Source of the DNA: Bacteroidia bacterium
GTDB taxonomy: Bacteria; Bacteroidota; Bacteroidia; J057
Direction: 5' to 3'
NCBI GenBank assembly: GCA_022760475.1
Contig: JALEFZ010000069.1
Location: forward strand, 80,337 to 144,336
Length of the DNA stretch: 64,000 nucleotides
Of the stretch, positions 45,011-54,088 are shown one piece after another (the first letter of the stretch is position 1; each line of letters opens with the position of its first letter). Position numbers and translations under genes: made by a program. The notes below the pieces were generated by a model. The model did no database searches. It worked only from the letters and a program-made list of their open reading frames with translations, and was not told the DNA's origin.

Positions 45011-45150
45011 TTTGTAAAACCGTTTTCCTCGGCAACTATGCCTGCCTACGCAGTTGATTAAATTTCTATACGAACAAAGGCAAAAGATTGAAAACAAAAA
45101 AAAATTGAGGGTTAATTTTATCAAAATTTCAATTATGCCCTTATAAAAAA

Positions 45151-45192
45151 CAAAAAGTCCCTTGCTATCTAATATAGAAGGGACTCCTTTTT
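45151..45192 (-). terminator. carA terminator
   Basis: AGTCCCTT / AAGGGACT (45156-45163 and 45178-45185) forms a stem with a 14-base loop and is followed on the minus strand by TTTTTG. It lies past the carA stop and upstream of thrA, so carA and thrA are separate units. Confidence 0.7.
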
Positions 45193-45207
45193 TGTTTAAA
45201 AATTATT

Positions 45208-46329
45208 CTATACTGCCAACTCTTTACTTTCTTCCATCATTCTGATGAAGTCGTCGAAAAGGTAATGGCTGTCGTGTGGTCCAGGAGAGGCTTCAGGGTG
45301 AAACTGAACAGAGAACGCCTGCTTGTTGCGAATTCTGATTCCTTCAATGCTGTTGTCATTCAGGTTAACGTGAGTAACAACTACCCTATCAGAATTTTCG
45401 ATTTCCTCTTTGTTTACACCAAAACCATGATTTTGAGAAGTGATTTCACTTTTACCTGTTAACAGGTTTTTTACTGGATGGTTTGCTCCTCTGTGGCCAT
45501 GGTGCATTTTGTAGGTAGAAACTCCATTGGCTAGGGCAAGAATTTGGTGGCCAAGGCAGATTCCAAATAGAGGCGTATCCGCTTCGAGGATTTGTTTAAC
45601 AGTCTTTACTGCATAAGGCATAGCGGCTGGATCACCAGGTCCATTGGAGATGAAATAACCGTGTGGGTCGAAGGCTTTCAATTCCTCATATGAAGTGGTT
45701 GCCGGAAATACCTTAAGGTAACAGCCTCTCTTTGCCAGGCAATCGAGGATGTTATTTTTGATGCCTACATCCAATACAGCAACCCTATACTTGGACATTG
45801 GGCTACCATGAAAATATGGTTGCACCGTACTTACCTTGGTAGACAACTCTAGCCCTTCCATTGGAGGACATTGAGAAAGAAGTTTGGCAAGTTTTTTTGG
45901 GCTGCTGATTTCAGAAGAAATAATGCCATTCATGGCTCCCTTATCTCTAATATGGGTAACCAGTTTTCGGGTATCGATGTTGCTGATACCCACCACACTG
46001 TTGTGCCTTAGGAAGGAATCCAAAGACTCAGAAGCATTGCCACGGGAATGTAGCCTGGCGAAGTTTCTCACTATCAGGCCGGAAATTTTAGCCGACATGG
46101 ATTCATATTCAGCTGCATGGACGCCGTAGTTCCCAACGTGTGTATGGGTTTCGATAAGGATTTGGCCATAGTAGGAAGGGTCGGTAAAGACTTCCTGATA
46201 TCCCATCATACTTGTATTGAAACACAACTCACCCGTGGTTGTTCCACGCTTACCGATGGCTTTTCCTTCAAAAAAAAGCCCATCCTCTAGAAGAAGATAG
46301 GCTGGATCGTATTGAATATATTTCATCAT
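45208..46329 (-). CDS. carA: Carbamoyl-phosphate synthase small chain
   Basis: The 373-residue glutaminase subunit releases ammonia from glutamine for the CarB large chain (pyrimidine and arginine synthesis). The N-terminal CPSase domain has 'ELCFNTSMMGYQEVFTDPSY'. The class I amidotransferase core has the nucleophile in 'GICLGHQ' and 'VQFHPEASPGPHD' with His and Glu. Length is normal. carB is not next to it. Its start abuts the stop of nuoE. Confidence 0.96.
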   Translation of the reverse strand: MMKYIQYDPAYLLLEDGLFFEGKAIGKRGTTTGELCFNTSMMGYQEVFTDPSYYGQILIETHTHVGNYGVHAAEYESMSAKISGLIVRNFARLHSRGNASESLDSFLRHNSVVGISNIDTRKLVTHIRDKGAMNGIISSEISSPKKLAKLLSQCPPMEGLELSTKVSTVQPYFHGSPMSKYRVAVLDVGIKNNILDCLAKRGCYLKVFPATTSYEELKAFDPHGYFISNGPGDPAAMPYAVKTVKQILEADTPLFGICLGHQILALANGVSTYKMHHGHRGANHPVKNLLTGKSEITSQNHGFGVNKEEIENSDRVVVTHVNLNDNSIEGIRIRNKQAFSVQFHPEASPGPHDSHYLFDDFIRMMEESKELAV

Positions 46330-46878
46330 CTAGTCAACTACACTTTGATCTTTCAATGGAACAGACTGGAAAGGAATTTCTTCATCCTTTCTTAGTTTTT
46401 CTATCAACTCATCCACCTTCTCTTCTGTGAGATTGTGGACGTACGTTCTATTTGTGATTTGGCACATAGGAGCTGTATCACATGCACCCAGGCATTCAGC
46501 TTGCCTTACCCAAATTTTACCTTCCTTCCCGAAGCCACTTTCATCTGCCTCGATCTTTTCCTTCACATATTCATAGGTTTCAGGTCCGCCTGTAATGCTA
46601 CATGAGAAGCATGTACAAACTTCTATCAAGTGTTTAGGTGCTTTCTTCTTGAAATACATGGTATAGAATGAAGCAACACCATACACATGGGAATAAGGAA
46701 GATCCAAGGTATCCGCCACCAATTTAATGGCTTCTTCGGACAACCATCCAAACTTTTCCTGGGCGATCCACAGAGCAGGCATAACTGCGGAGCGTTTCTC
46801 AGGATATTTAGCAACATGAGCCTCAATACTCTTTAGCTCATCAGCAGAAAAAACAAAGTCGTTTTTTTCAGTCATCAT
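46330..46878 (-). CDS. nuoE: NADH-quinone oxidoreductase NuoE-type [2Fe-2S] subunit
   Basis: 182 residues of the thioredoxin-like ferredoxin fold. The [2Fe-2S] ligands are Cys in 'CTCFSC' (C-x4-C) and 'CLGAC' (C-x3-C), with 'TAPMCQITN' after. Helical N-terminus 'AVMPALWIAQEKFGWLSEEAI' in the usual place. It is the 24-kDa subunit of complex I in other bacteria, but here no other nuo gene adjoins it and it is followed directly by carA. It may serve complex I in trans or another NAD(P)H-linked enzyme. Confidence 0.9.
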   Translation of the reverse strand: MMTEKNDFVFSADELKSIEAHVAKYPEKRSAVMPALWIAQEKFGWLSEEAIKLVADTLDLPYSHVYGVASFYTMYFKKKAPKHLIEVCTCFSCSITGGPETYEYVKEKIEADESGFGKEGKIWVRQAECLGACDTAPMCQITNRTYVHNLTEEKVDELIEKLRKDEEIPFQSVPLKDQSVVD

Positions 46879-47011
46879 GCTACAAATATAGCAGCTTATT
46901 GTGATTTACAAGAATAACGTGGGATCAATTAGCCCTATTTTCTTGTAGGTAAATTGGATGCAAAAGAAAGGTTTTTTATGAAAAATCCAACTCTACTATT
47001 GTGGATAAGAG

Positions 47012-47050
47012 AAAGAGCTTGTGGAAAATATTTCATTCCACAAGCTCTTT
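47012..47050 (-). terminator. Terminator of the subtilase gene
   Basis: A perfect 15-bp stem (AAAGAGCTTGTGGAA / TTCCACAAGCTCTTT, 47012-47026 and 47036-47050) with a nine-base loop, 28 bases past the stop of the leftward subtilase gene. Confidence 0.8.
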
Positions 47051-47077
47051 TAACAAAAATATCTGAATTCAAAGCGA

Positions 47078-50000
47078 TTATCTTTCGATAAGCAGCTTGG
47101 TATAGCCGATTCTATCTCCGTGTTGAACCTGCAGCATATAAACGCCCTTGGCCAATCCTGGGATTTCGACGGTCTTATTATTTCCTGTAGTGAAAGAACT
47201 CCAGGTAGTGGTGTATACCCTTTTCCCTTTCATATCCAGTACCGAAAGTCTTGTTTCTTTCTGTGTCAGATTTTCTACAGAAACGGTGAATTTGCCTTCA
47301 TTTGGATTTGGATAAATCGAAATTCCCATCTCCAACAGTTCGTCAATGTTGACGCTGGTTACATTGACTACCTGAGTGGTGGTATCAGATCCACAAGCAT
47401 TGCTCACAACCAATACAACCACGTAACTGCCATTACTGGTGTAAATGTGGTTCGCAACAGCGGTGCTGTCTGTACTTCCGTCTCCGAAGTCCCATAGATA
47501 GCTGCTAGCATTTTGGGTGGTAGCAGTGAAGTCAATGTTGTTGCCATTATCAGAACGAGTAGTAAAGTCTGCCACAGGTTCTACTTCGACAAATACAGTC
47601 CTATTCAGGGTATCTACTTCACCATTTGAGTTGGTAACCACCAACTGTACTGTTTGCAGACCTGCCTGGTTAAATGTAACAGTATGAGGTCCAGCTGTAT
47701 TCGCGCTTGGTGTAGAGGCATTAGGTCCGAAACTCCAGGCATAAGAGTTCAATCCGAAACCACTTGAGGAGTCGGTGAAAGTAACCTGCTGACCAATACA
47801 CGCCAGATCCAGGGAAGCTCCAAAGTTTGCATTCAACCCAGGCACGGACAAGCTACGAGTCATAGAGTCAGTACCACACTCATTGGTAGCAATGAGGGTA
47901 ACGTTGTAGATTCCAGTATCAGTATAGGTGTAGAATGGCGCAGCTAGTGTGTCAGTGCTTCCATCACCAAAGCTCCACTGGTAGTTTAGGCCATCAAGGC
48001 TGGTATTCAGGAACTGCACTGAGAGTCCATCAGGATCAATGTCAAAACCAGGAACAGGTGTATCTACAACAAGTAGTGTCTTCGTAATGGTATCCCTACC
48101 TACATTGTTTCCAACTACAAAAGAAATGGTTTGTAAGCCTCGTTGGTTAAATCTCACCCTGATTGGCCCTACAAAAGTAGAGGTAGTCAAGGAAGCATTA
48201 GGTCCAAAATCCCAGCGGTAAGAGTTTAGTCCCAGCCCGGTTGAGCTATTGCTGAAGGTAACCCACTCATTCACACAAACTCTCTTATCAGAGATATTGA
48301 AGTCTGCAGTAGGTGCAGCAACTCCGGTTACAATGATAGTCTGAACTGAGGTATCTGAACCTGCTCCACACACACCAAAGGAAACCAGTTTCACTTCAAA
48401 TGTATCATTAGAAGTAAACGTATGTGTTGGGTTAGGCTGTGTAGAAGTCGTTCCATCACCAAAGATCCAAAGGAGAGAACCTGCATTTTGAGTAGTATTC
48501 TGGAAAACATACTCTGAACCTGCAATCAAAGTGGCATTGAATTGCGAAGTAGGTGCATCACAGATTGAAACTGCATCAATCGCAATATCAGACCTAAATC
48601 CACTTCCGGTAGTTGCTCTCCAACGGATGTTAACAACCTTGCCTTTGTAAGCATTCAGGTCAACTTGAGCTTCAAGCCAGTTTGCCCCTTGAGGACCTAC
48701 TATTGGAGCAATTACATCATTATTCCATACGCCATCGAATACGTCTACATGAAGCTCTCCCATGCTATTGTTTAGGGGTGTTCCCTGGTTGTCCAACATA
48801 TGGTAAGCGAACTTCATTCCAGGGGCTGTAGCGGTAGTCAAGTCAATACAGGGGCTAATCAAAATATTGGATGCCTCTGTACAACCGCCGGAAGCCTCAG
48901 TGTACAAGTAATTTCCATTTCCTGTAGGACTAAAGTCTCCATTTGGACCTGTTCCAACAGAAGGAGTGGTTCCAGTGTTTACCCTCCAGTCTGCATCATC
49001 CACGATTCCGTTGGTGGCATTGATCCATCCATTTGAAAGGCTACAGAAAATATTTCCACATGCTGGATCAATAGAACATAGACTAAAGTTGTCAAATTCT
49101 TCTGTATATGGAATTGGATTGAGGGTACCTGGAATTATATCGAATGTAGTTTCAATCGTATCGTTACCAGAGAAAACATCATTAGGAACAAACCCTATTC
49201 CTGCAACTACGGGGAAGGTACCAGTAGTTGTAGGTGCTGCACCAGGAACTGGGAAAGTAAAGGTATATGGAGAGTTGTCAGGCGCAATGGGTCCAGGCAT
49301 GGTATCAACAATGAATGGTCCTCCATTAAGGCTGTAAGAAACAGGGACATTCCTCAACGTATCATCCCCATTTGCCCTTACCTCAATAGAAACACTAAGG
49401 TCGCTGCCCAACGAACAATCCTGGATCAAGCCTGAAGGACTAAGGATTCGGGACATGGTAACATCAGTACCACAATTCAAGGGAGCAACAGGTGCCTGAA
49501 CAGCAATTGCTCTTTTTCCAATTGCTCCGGCATTGGATCTTGCCCTCACCGAGACCCAGTTTTCATTAAATCCGTTGGTGATAGGAACTTTGATGGAAGT
49601 GCCTGTAGTATGCCCAACTGAATCCATGAATTTTTCTCCAAGGACAAAGGCATCATAACTATTCGCTCCTGAAACTGGCGACCAGGAGAACTCAATCGAG
49701 TCTGGGCACACCTGAGAGAATTGAATATTGGTTGGTGTAGGCATGATACTGAAAGTTGCTTCACTTTCAGAAGTAGAAGTACCTCTAATAACCCTAACCT
49801 TTACGTTTCCTGACCTCACATTTGGAACAGTCCATGTAATCAGGCGAGTGTTAGCTCCAACATTGGTAGCAATATTTGTCCATAACGCACCGCCAGTCGT
49901 AGAGTATTGGACGGTGAATGGCAGGGTGCCATCAATTGCATCCCAGTGGATATACTCCTGGGTATTTGGCTCAAGACCCTCACCACCAAGTGGATAAGTA

Positions 50001-51898
50001 AGTTTCAGATCTTCAGTGATATAGGTATAAACGATGTAATACTCTTGAGGGCCTACAGGAACTTCTGTTCCAGAAATGTTAATGGTGTAGGTACCTGCCG
50101 CCGGGTTGAAAATCGCCACCTGCTCAACATTGTTCAAGGTATCTGTACCAGGAGTAGCTGGCAATGCCAAAAGGGCAGGATCAGGCTCAATATTCAAGGT
50201 ATAAGGTTGGAAAGTAGTGGTTCCCAAAGTAAGGGTCATGTCAAGGTCGTTGATCAAAGCCTTAGATGCATTCACTGCAGCTGCAGGATCAACCCAATAG
50301 ACCATTACCCTCATTTCATGAACACCTGCAGGAACATCCAATGTATGGGTATTGGTGCCACCCTGGCTAATGGTACTAGACAGGTAGGTAGTATCTTTCA
50401 ACAAGTCATAGGCTCTACGGGTATGAATTCTACCAAAACCGTAAAGGAAGTCAGGGCCGGTGTTACCAAGGTCATGAGCGGTATTCATAACTGCGGCTTT
50501 TACCAGGGCAGAAGGAGGATTAACTCCATGGATTGACTTGTATGCCTGATAAAGCTGCCCCATATTACCTGCCATAGAAGGAGCTGCGGCAGAAGTACCC
50601 CCAAAAGACTGGTACTGGTTATTTGGATTTGTAGACAGCTGACCTTGACCGTGAGCAGCGACATCTGGCTTAATTCTACCATCATGTGCAGGTCCTCTAC
50701 TACTGCTGTTTACCAGGGCTTCGTTGTCAAATAGGTTGGCAACAGCCATTACATTCTTTCCGACTTTATGTCCACCTGTGATGTTTCCCCACTGGTTGCC
50801 TGCACCATAACCACAATCAAGGTTATTAGAGTTACCAGCAGAAAAAACGTGCATCAGGCTGTCGTTTGCCAATACCTGGTTATCTACCGTTCTGGTAATG
50901 GTGGTATAACCTGCGTTACAACCATTACTGTAAGAGGAGTTGGTAATCATTACCCCGTTTTGGTTCACTGCATCAAGGGTATTCTGATCAAGGAAGTTGG
51001 CAAAATAGTCAGTTACATAAAGTGTAGCTGCTGACGCACCACCCTCGATATCAGGATCAATGTTTCCAGCACCCCCCATTACTCCTGCAACCCCATCACC
51101 ATGGGTTCCAGCAAGTGGAGACCCAACCAGGTTAATCATTCTTCCTTTGTAGTCTGCATGAGGACCTACAGCACCATCATCACGTACAAGCATGTTGACT
51201 CCTTCACCATCAAACCTCAATCCACCATGGATTTCAGTATTGATTTGGTTAGAACGCTGAAGGGCTCTACCGTCAGTATCTTCTTTTTCAGCAGGAGAAG
51301 GCATACGCTCTACATACTTCACATATGGAAGCAAAGCGACAGCACCAAGATCCTGGTAGTCCATTACCACATTGACGTTGGCATAATCTGGACTGGCTGC
51401 CAGGATCTCCACGCCTTCCTCTGCCAGTTGATTAAGCACATAAGAATGAGGAATGTCTTCGAAGTGAATCAAAGTTGCCATTAGCTTCCCATTACGAGTG
51501 GTATATTCAGGAAGTGGCAAATCCCAAAGTCTCTCGTCTACTTTTTGGTTCAACCCAACCTTGACTATACTGCGAACACCCAGCATTTGAAGTTGCTGCT
51601 TGCTAACCGCTTGAGGGATAGACATCAGGTAGGTATTGTGTGGAATATAATCGATGACTTCTATTCCAAGCGTCTTAAACTGGTCCTGAATATTTTGCTC
51701 AGGTACGCTGTAAAACTGTACGTAGCGGTAGTAATTGCCATGAATTACTTCTGATTGTGCTACGTCATTAGCAATTTTGAAGCTGCTCATGTTCTCAGGA
51801 AAAGTCACTGTCCCTGAGGTAAAGAGGACTTTTGGAGCTTGTGCAAAGGAAATCATTCCGAAGAATATCCCAAGCAAAAGCATAATCCCCGTCTTCAT
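47078..51898 (-). CDS. Giant T9SS subtilisin-type (S8) protease with FN3 and PKD modules
   Basis: 1606 residues from the ATG at 51898, chosen because it opens a signal peptide (MKTGIMLLLGIFFGMISFAQ); ATGs at 51925 and 52012 lie upstream without such a signal. A pro-region precedes the catalytic domain with Asp240 or 241 ('RDDGAVG'), His266 ('GTHGDGVAG') and Ser436 ('GGTSAAAPSMAG'). An Fn3-like module ('FSWSPVSG'), a MAM/jelly-roll-like domain with Cys, and at least four PKD-like modules ('WIFGDGTT', 'WSFGDGST', 'WDFGDGST') follow. The C-terminus has the type A T9SS sorting signal ('YPNPNEGKF', 'GVYMLQVQHGD'). A secreted surface protease is inferred. The gene is among the largest in the window. 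Confidence 0.92.
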   Translation of the reverse strand: MKTGIMLLLGIFFGMISFAQAPKVLFTSGTVTFPENMSSFKIANDVAQSEVIHGNYYRYVQFYSVPEQNIQDQFKTLGIEVIDYIPHNTYLMSIPQAVSKQQLQMLGVRSIVKVGLNQKVDERLWDLPLPEYTTRNGKLMATLIHFEDIPHSYVLNQLAEEGVEILAASPDYANVNVVMDYQDLGAVALLPYVKYVERMPSPAEKEDTDGRALQRSNQINTEIHGGLRFDGEGVNMLVRDDGAVGPHADYKGRMINLVGSPLAGTHGDGVAGVMGGAGNIDPDIEGGASAATLYVTDYFANFLDQNTLDAVNQNGVMITNSSYSNGCNAGYTTITRTVDNQVLANDSLMHVFSAGNSNNLDCGYGAGNQWGNITGGHKVGKNVMAVANLFDNEALVNSSSRGPAHDGRIKPDVAAHGQGQLSTNPNNQYQSFGGTSAAAPSMAGNMGQLYQAYKSIHGVNPPSALVKAAVMNTAHDLGNTGPDFLYGFGRIHTRRAYDLLKDTTYLSSTISQGGTNTHTLDVPAGVHEMRVMVYWVDPAAAVNASKALINDLDMTLTLGTTTFQPYTLNIEPDPALLALPATPGTDTLNNVEQVAIFNPAAGTYTINISGTEVPVGPQEYYIVYTYITEDLKLTYPLGGEGLEPNTQEYIHWDAIDGTLPFTVQYSTTGGALWTNIATNVGANTRLITWTVPNVRSGNVKVRVIRGTSTSESEATFSIMPTPTNIQFSQVCPDSIEFSWSPVSGANSYDAFVLGEKFMDSVGHTTGTSIKVPITNGFNENWVSVRARSNAGAIGKRAIAVQAPVAPLNCGTDVTMSRILSPSGLIQDCSLGSDLSVSIEVRANGDDTLRNVPVSYSLNGGPFIVDTMPGPIAPDNSPYTFTFPVPGAAPTTTGTFPVVAGIGFVPNDVFSGNDTIETTFDIIPGTLNPIPYTEEFDNFSLCSIDPACGNIFCSLSNGWINATNGIVDDADWRVNTGTTPSVGTGPNGDFSPTGNGNYLYTEASGGCTEASNILISPCIDLTTATAPGMKFAYHMLDNQGTPLNNSMGELHVDVFDGVWNNDVIAPIVGPQGANWLEAQVDLNAYKGKVVNIRWRATTGSGFRSDIAIDAVSICDAPTSQFNATLIAGSEYVFQNTTQNAGSLLWIFGDGTTSTQPNPTHTFTSNDTFEVKLVSFGVCGAGSDTSVQTIIVTGVAAPTADFNISDKRVCVNEWVTFSNSSTGLGLNSYRWDFGPNASLTTSTFVGPIRVRFNQRGLQTISFVVGNNVGRDTITKTLLVVDTPVPGFDIDPDGLSVQFLNTSLDGLNYQWSFGDGSTDTLAAPFYTYTDTGIYNVTLIATNECGTDSMTRSLSVPGLNANFGASLDLACIGQQVTFTDSSSGFGLNSYAWSFGPNASTPSANTAGPHTVTFNQAGLQTVQLVVTNSNGEVDTLNRTVFVEVEPVADFTTRSDNGNNIDFTATTQNASSYLWDFGDGSTDSTAVANHIYTSNGSYVVVLVVSNACGSDTTTQVVNVTSVNIDELLEMGISIYPNPNEGKFTVSVENLTQKETRLSVLDMKGKRVYTTTWSSFTTGNNKTVEIPGLAKGVYMLQVQHGDRIGYTKLLIER

Positions 51899-52100
51899 GA
51901 GAGAATTGTAATAGTTAGTTGCCATAGGGTAAGAAAATTTGGTAAGTACAAAGCGTAAAGGATATAAAACCTGCTTTTGTTTAGTAGTAGCGTGGTTGAC
52001 AAAGACAAGCATTTATACTTCTACATCTTATGGTAAATGAAATGTATTTTAAAATGGTAATATAGAATTTTTTGGCATATGAATTCAAACAAATGAATAT

Positions 52101-52146
52101 AAAAAAATCCCTTAAATGCTACATTATTCGAAACATTTAAGGGATT
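52101..52146 (-). terminator. Terminator of the PKD lipoprotein gene
   Basis: A perfect 13-bp stem (AATCCCTTAAATG / CATTTAAGGGATT, 52106-52118 and 52134-52146) followed on the minus strand by a run of T, 20 bases past the stop of the 52167-53891 gene. Its stem shares AATCCCTTAAA with the hairpin at 15943. Confidence 0.85.
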
Positions 52147-52166
52147 AATATTTAATGGAATAAGAA

Positions 52167-53891
52167 TCAGTTTATTTTCCCATTGTTATTCATTTTTACC
52201 AAATACCATTGATCATTCCTTCCACTTGCCGCATCCAGGCGTCCAAATACAGCATATCCACAGTCATCTGTTTCGACGATTGAAGCTACTGCATCAAACC
52301 TTGGGCCTCCAAATGCTTCATCCCAAATCTGGTTTCCATTTGCATCAGTCTTGATCAACCAAATGTCCGTGTTTCCATTTCCAATGGCTGAAGTTGTAGC
52401 AGCAATCAAGATATTACCATCTTTATCTTCGAGGATGTCAAACACTGATTCCGAAGTACTAAAGCCATATGTCTTATCCCAGATGGTGTTTCCATTGGCA
52501 TCAGTTCTGATGATCCATACATCCGCACCTCCAGCTCCCTTTCCAAATGTCCTGCCTGCAATTATGAAGCCTCCTGTACTGCTCAAACTTAAATCAATGG
52601 CATAATCACTTTTGTCAGCCACAGAGGCATAGGTTTTCTCCAGGGTAACATTGCCGTCTTTATCCGAGGCCAAAATCCAGGCATCAAAGTCTGTTTGTCC
52701 AGGCGCTCTTTTTTGCCCTGCAAAGGCGAAGCCACCATTGGGTGTGGCGATGATATTAGTAGCGAAATTGGGTTCGGTATCATCAGTCCCAAAGAATTTT
52801 TGCCATAAAACATTCCCATTTCGATCCAGCTTTAATACCCAAGGGTGTGAATCACTGCTTATCGGGTCAATGTCGGCACTCAAGATGAAGAAGTTTCCAT
52901 CTGTGGCTTCCACCAAAGACCAGCCCCACTCAGTATTATCAGAATCACCAAATGTTCTGTCAACTATGATGTTTCCATCTGAATCAGTCTTTACAAAGTG
53001 AACATCATAACGTCCAATGAGGGTATCGTTGTCGGACTTGATTCCTGTCATTGCCAAGCCTCCATCTGAGGTCTCAATTAATTTCCAGTATGCAGTAACA
53101 TTGGTAGGAGAATAATCTCTCTTCCAAATGATGCTGCCATTTTTGTCCACCTTTGAAATCGTGGAAGTAGCATCAACACCCGTGGCAAGGGTATCGGTAA
53201 AGTACCCAGCAAGAACAAAGTTCCCATCGCTGGTCATCACCAAACCTCGGCCTTCATCATAATCTCCGCCCTGTCCATAATCCTGAGCAAAGGTACTTGG
53301 ACTCAATACAGTAAAGGTAATGGTGGTATCGTCTGAGTTCCCGGCACCATCCTGAATGGTCAATTGGATGTTGTAAACACCTGGGTTCTCGAAAACATGT
53401 GAACCTGGATTTTCATCCTGTGAGGCTGTTCCGTCATTCCATACCCAGCTGTAGGAAGTCCCAAATTGAGAGCAATTGCTAATAAAAATCTCAACAGGAG
53501 CAAATCCAAGACAACTAAAACTATCGATTGAAAAACAAGCCCTGAGGGTTGAATCTTCTTCAATGAATACTGTTTGGGTCATTGAATCCATGCTTCCATC
53601 AGAGCCTGAAACTTTCAGGGTTACGGGATACTCCCCTCCAAAATCATATGTATGGTTGGAATTTTCTCCGGAACCAACATTTCCATCACCAAAGTCCCAC
53701 TCATAAGAAATGGCATTTTGAGAAGTGGAAGCATCAAAACTTACCATACAGGAAGCTGTACAATTGTTGTTGCCAATGGTAAAATCGGCTACAACGGGAT
53801 CATTGGGATTTACCTTATCCAGGTTACATCCCTGAAGGATCAGAGCGATCCCGACAAAAACTAGAAAAATTGGGTTTACAAGGGTTCTCAT
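52167..53891 (-). CDS. PKD / beta-propeller lipoprotein
   Basis: 574 residues from the ATG at 53891. A type II signal ends in the lipobox 'LILQGC'. Two PKD domains follow ('YEWDFGDGNVG', 'YSWVWNDGTA'; about 25-200), then about seven propeller-type repeats of 50 residues ('TSDGGLAMTG', 'TPNGGFAFAGQ', 'DGNILIAATT', 'IWLIKTDANGN'). It lacks a T9SS sorting domain, so anchoring by lipid to the outer membrane surface is inferred. Function unknown. Divergent composition was not noted. Confidence 0.85.
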   Translation of the reverse strand: MRTLVNPIFLVFVGIALILQGCNLDKVNPNDPVVADFTIGNNNCTASCMVSFDASTSQNAISYEWDFGDGNVGSGENSNHTYDFGGEYPVTLKVSGSDGSMDSMTQTVFIEEDSTLRACFSIDSFSCLGFAPVEIFISNCSQFGTSYSWVWNDGTASQDENPGSHVFENPGVYNIQLTIQDGAGNSDDTTITFTVLSPSTFAQDYGQGGDYDEGRGLVMTSDGNFVLAGYFTDTLATGVDATSTISKVDKNGSIIWKRDYSPTNVTAYWKLIETSDGGLAMTGIKSDNDTLIGRYDVHFVKTDSDGNIIVDRTFGDSDNTEWGWSLVEATDGNFFILSADIDPISSDSHPWVLKLDRNGNVLWQKFFGTDDTEPNFATNIIATPNGGFAFAGQKRAPGQTDFDAWILASDKDGNVTLEKTYASVADKSDYAIDLSLSSTGGFIIAGRTFGKGAGGADVWIIRTDANGNTIWDKTYGFSTSESVFDILEDKDGNILIAATTSAIGNGNTDIWLIKTDANGNQIWDEAFGGPRFDAVASIVETDDCGYAVFGRLDAASGRNDQWYLVKMNNNGKIN

Positions 53892-54088
53892 AAATTTGTG
53901 TTTAGCTGTATACAAAGGAGTATGGTTTCAGCTTCTTGCCTTTTACAATTGACACAGAAGCTCTGGCCTCCACAGCACTGTGTGAAGGCTTTGAATAATC
54001 ATGACATCAATGGGAATGACGATCGAGGAAACCGATTTACACCAAGAACAGCTTAGAAAGCTTCAACTCATCATGTTGACAAGTCTAC

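Noticed and set aside
45011..45124. Extended N-terminus of thrA or a leader peptide
   Set aside because: The extra frame begins with TTG and has no conserved residues before the MKVLKFGG start. No run of Thr or Ile codons suggests an attenuator.
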